Positions 5,963 through 7,768 of a stretch of DNA of 7,768 nt are shown here, piece after piece. The number at the start of each line of letters is the position of its first letter. The first letter of the stretch is position 1. Both the position numbers and the translations under genes were made by a program. Under the pieces are notes generated by a model. That model was not told where the DNA came from and made no database searches. It worked only from the letters and a program-made list of their open reading frames with translations. Location of the stretch: NCBI GenBank assembly GCA_002505945.1, contig DAWM01000022.1:11065-18832 (forward strand), written 5' to 3'. Source of the DNA: Candidatus Woesearchaeota archaeon UBA119 (GTDB taxonomy: Archaea > Nanobdellota > Nanobdellia > Woesearchaeales > UBA119).

Positions 5963-7072
5963 TCAAATCTTATCCAGATTCAAGCCTATCCTTTTCTTGT
6001 CCTTTATCTTAACAACATCCTCTTTATTTCCTTCCTTAATCTTCTCTTTTATCTCTTCCATAGAATGTCCTTTGAGTAATTCAAGCACCTTAGCTATCTT
6101 TTGATAGTTGGAATATATAGCGTTCCCTTTCTCCAGCATCTCTTCCCTTTTTTGCTCCATCTCCTCAATCTTGTTCTCTTGCGACTTGATAATCTGCTTT
6201 ATCTTTTTTATCTCTTTGTTGTGTTTGGAAACTGCTTTTTTCTCTGGAAAACAGTTGTCTGCTAAGGCTTTGCTGAATGACTCATACTCCTTTTCCACTT
6301 CGCCACAGCTTTTCATTCCAAAGGGAAAGATATTGGCTTTTTCATATAGGTAGCCATGTGATTCTGAATCAACCATGCTCTTAAACTCCTTAAAGATTCC
6401 TTTCAATTTCTCAGAAGAAACTCCTTCTACTTTCTGGTTCTTGTTTACATTTTTTCTTTCTAAAAGCTCTTCAGAGATGTCTCCCCCAACCCTTAGCTTT
6501 CTGGCTAATGCCACCACAATTTTTTTATCCTTATCCTCTTTAAGCAGATTTATAAAATCCCTTTCCTTTATACCACTTAAATCCTCGCTAGAAGGAAGAT
6601 GATACTCTTCCCCCCTCTTTATAGTTCTATCCTTCCATTTCTGTTTAGAATGGGCCACAAGAATCTTGTTATCTTTGTCTGTCAATACCACATTGCCGGG
6701 AGGGATAAACTCTAGAAAGAGCGAATATATCATTTCCTTTGTGCTTATCTTAATCTCAATAACCCTCTCAGAACCAATCTGCCTGAATTCTTGGATGAAC
6801 CCTCCACTGAGATACTTCCTTAGAAGCATAGTTGTTTGGTAAGGTTTTGTGGGCATTGTCGGATTTTTACCGCTAAGAAAAAAGCATTCAGGGATTATAA
6901 AACAAAGGTTCTTCTCCTCTAAATTTGGCTTGTGTATCTTAAGATTCAGAATAGTTTTCTTGTCATCCATCCGTATAGAAACCTTGTTTATTCGAGCCCC
7001 TTTTAGCTTCCCCGTAATCTCTCTTGTCAGTATCCGAATCTCAGCCCAGGAAAGTGTTTTTTCAATCATCAT
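5963..7072 (-). CDS. NFACT family (Rqc2/Tae2/NEMF) N-terminal protein lacking the NFACT-R domain
   Basis: The protein has 369 residues. Full-length family members bind the large ribosomal subunit with stalled peptidyl-tRNA in ribosome quality control. Residues 1-175 match the NFACT-N domain (SWAEIRILTREITGKLKGARINKV near the start, LLRKYLSGGFIQEFRQIGSERVIEI at 83-107, EFIPPGNVVLTD at 121-132). Residues 185-250 fit the helix-hairpin-helix middle region (ALARKLRVGGDISEELLERKNV, later IFPFGMKS). Residues 282-320 are a charged coiled coil. The protein ends at IGLNLDKI, about where the family runs on into its second coil and C-terminal NFACT-R (DUF814) domain. Full-length relatives are usually 550-700 residues. 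Only 19 bases separate this stop from the convergent signal peptidase, so no continuation is hidden downstream. The start at 7072 overlaps the kinase gene by 11 bases, with AAGGA in that gene's end as ribosome binding site. ATG 7069 is an alternative start. Confidence 0.87.
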   Translation of the reverse strand: MMIEKTLSWAEIRILTREITGKLKGARINKVSIRMDDKKTILNLKIHKPNLEEKNLCFIIPECFFLSGKNPTMPTKPYQTTMLLRKYLSGGFIQEFRQIGSERVIEIKISTKEMIYSLFLEFIPPGNVVLTDKDNKILVAHSKQKWKDRTIKRGEEYHLPSSEDLSGIKERDFINLLKEDKDKKIVVALARKLRVGGDISEELLERKNVNKNQKVEGVSSEKLKGIFKEFKSMVDSESHGYLYEKANIFPFGMKSCGEVEKEYESFSKALADNCFPEKKAVSKHNKEIKKIKQIIKSQENKIEEMEQKREEMLEKGNAIYSNYQKIAKVLELLKGHSMEEIKEKIKEGNKEDVVKIKDKKRIGLNLDKI

Positions 7073-7562
7073 TTTTGTCCTTCGGTTTGATTTCTACTAT
7101 AACATCATTAACGAGAGCATCTATATCCTTTTCTGATGTTCTTAATGTTATCACATTCTTATGTATTTCCCTTGCCTCCTCTTCGCACACCCCAAAAATC
7201 TCTGCTTCCACATTATCCTTTACCTTATTCTCTTTATATCCCCTGGCTTTTAATCGCTTATACAGCTTTTCAATATCACATCTCAGCACTATACATATAT
7301 CTGCTTCTTTAATGAAATGCGCAAGATGTCCTTCAATAATCAAGTTTTCCTTCTTGTGTTTGTCAAGCAATTGGGAAAAAGACTCTGCCAATCTCTCCTC
7401 ATCAACAATCATACAATCCTTTTCTTCATCATATCCATCTGATAGATTATTCTCTTCCACATACTCAGTAATATTAATCACTCTAGCATCAATCTTCTCG
7501 GCTAATCTCTTAGCAAGCTCGCTCTTTCCTGTGCAGGGACTTCCAGTTATTAGTATTATCAT
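7062..7562 (-). CDS. Adenylate kinase family protein, AK6/Fap7-like (ribosome biogenesis NTPase)
   Basis: The protein has 166 residues, close to the usual archaeal length. Members phosphorylate AMP with ATP, and the eukaryotic homologue Fap7/hCINAP acts in small-subunit maturation with uS11 (Rps14). The P-loop is GSPCTGKS (7-14), where a Cys replaces the more common Gly. GYDEEKDCMIVDEERL (43-58) is the conserved AMP-site region. EGHLAH (77-82) carries the family's acidic-x-His pattern. ADICIVLRC (87-95) is followed by the lid signature RGY..NKV..N.EAE (107-121), then the EEEA helix. The product is cytoplasmic. No ribosome binding site precedes the ATG, and a TATA box about 25 bases upstream points to a leaderless mRNA. 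The end overlaps the NFACT start by 11 bases, so the two are probably translated from one message. Confidence 0.9.
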   Translation of the reverse strand: MIILITGSPCTGKSELAKRLAEKIDARVINITEYVEENNLSDGYDEEKDCMIVDEERLAESFSQLLDKHKKENLIIEGHLAHFIKEADICIVLRCDIEKLYKRLKARGYKENKVKDNVEAEIFGVCEEEAREIHKNVITLRTSEKDIDALVNDVIVEIKPKDKNDD

Positions 7563-7583
7563 ATTTCTAAGAAATAGACATAA

Positions 7584-7591
7584 TTATTTAA
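7584..7591 (-). promoter_or_regulatory. TATA box for the kinase-NFACT operon, leaderless
   Basis: On the minus strand this reads TTAAATAA. Its centre is about 25 bases before the A of the kinase ATG (7562), the spacing expected when transcription begins at the start codon. The lack of any purine-rich ribosome binding site fits. Confidence 0.5.
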
Positions 7592-7604
7592 GAGTTTGGT
7601 AGAA

Positions 7605-7625
7605 TATAAAAAAAGAATAAAAAAA
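7605..7625 (-). terminator. Oligo-T terminator after the permease gene
   Basis: On the minus strand, two runs of seven T follow directly behind the TGA of the permease gene, separated by ATTC. There is no strong stem. This is a typical archaeal oligo-T terminator and separates the permease from the kinase gene. Confidence 0.6.
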
Positions 7626-7768
7626 TCAGACAGCTGGCTTATTCTCGCCGTTGGGCAATATTTGGTTTAATATTACTCCTACAACACTGGCAAGTCCAAT
7701 CCCTGCTATTGAGAAAGTACCCCAGGATATCGCTGCTCCTCCAATTCCTATGGTAAGGATAATCGAGA
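7626..7768 (-). CDS. Uracil/xanthine permease (NCS2 family), C-terminal fragment
   Basis: The last 46 codons of a gene that enters from the right edge are present, ending in TGA at 7628-7626. The fragment begins in a membrane segment (SIILTIGIGGAAISWG), then TFSIAGIGLASVVGVILNQILP and a short polar tail (NGENKPAV). The GIGGA turn, the IAGIGLA start of the last helix and the GVILNQILP end are characteristic of the C-terminus of UraA/PyrP-type proton-coupled uracil permeases of the inner membrane. Xanthine or other nucleobase substrates cannot be excluded because the substrate-binding helices lie outside the window. It is on the same strand as the kinase but separated by a terminator. Confidence 0.8.
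   Translation of the reverse strand, partial: SIILTIGIGGAAISWGTFSIAGIGLASVVGVILNQILPNGENKPAV

Noticed and set aside
5956..5970. AGATT-CTTCA-AATCT hairpin between the convergent signal peptidase and NFACT genes
   Set aside because: The stem has only five bases with no T-tract, and it partly overlaps NFACT coding sequence. It is not convincing as a two-way terminator.
6108..7602. Several plus-strand open frames rich in Ser, Phe and Leu across the NFACT and kinase genes
   Set aside because: They are antisense shadows of two well-supported minus-strand genes. Their composition reflects the reverse of Lys/Glu-rich coding sequence, and none has a recognisable domain.

Overview
The window looks archaeal and is most like a DPANN-type genome (Pacearchaeota/Woesearchaeota-like). 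That placement is inferred from protein character, not from a database match. Support comes from the archaeal form of signal peptidase I (Ser/His/Asp rather than Ser/Lys), an AK6/Fap7-type kinase, an NFACT (Rqc2/NEMF) N-terminal protein, exported proteins full of N-glycosylation sequons, TTTAAATA-like TATA boxes, oligo-T terminators and two apparently leaderless starts.

The left part (1-5943, all + strand) is a cell-surface gene cluster. It holds a small membrane-anchored, pilin-like protein (7-471) and two paralogous secreted beta-rich proteins (617-1345 and 2291-3025) that flank a winged-helix regulator (1601-2221). These are followed by a heavily sequon-loaded secreted glycoprotein (3114-4016), an Ig-like protein with a C-terminal membrane anchor (4074-5288), and a type I signal peptidase (5383-5943) that could process the exported proteins. 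The regulator has a clear TATA box surrounded by short dyads, which suggests self-regulation and possibly control of its neighbours. The combination of secreted beta proteins, an anchored Ig-like partner and a nearby signal peptidase recalls the bacterial TasA/SipW and WxL clusters in layout. Homology to either is not shown.

The right part (5963-7768, all - strand) is housekeeping. An AK6/Fap7-like kinase overlaps the start of an NFACT protein by 11 bases, pairing ribosome biogenesis with ribosome quality control. The NFACT protein stops before the NFACT-R domain. Upstream of the kinase lies the C-terminal end of a uracil/xanthine (NCS2) permease, cut by the window edge and followed by an oligo-T terminator. 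The two halves converge with only 19 bases between the signal peptidase and NFACT stop codons.

No rRNA, tRNA, CRISPR array, transposase or attachment site was seen. The longest stretch without a gene is about 255 bases (1346-1600), and it holds a terminator, AT-rich DNA and the regulator's promoter.
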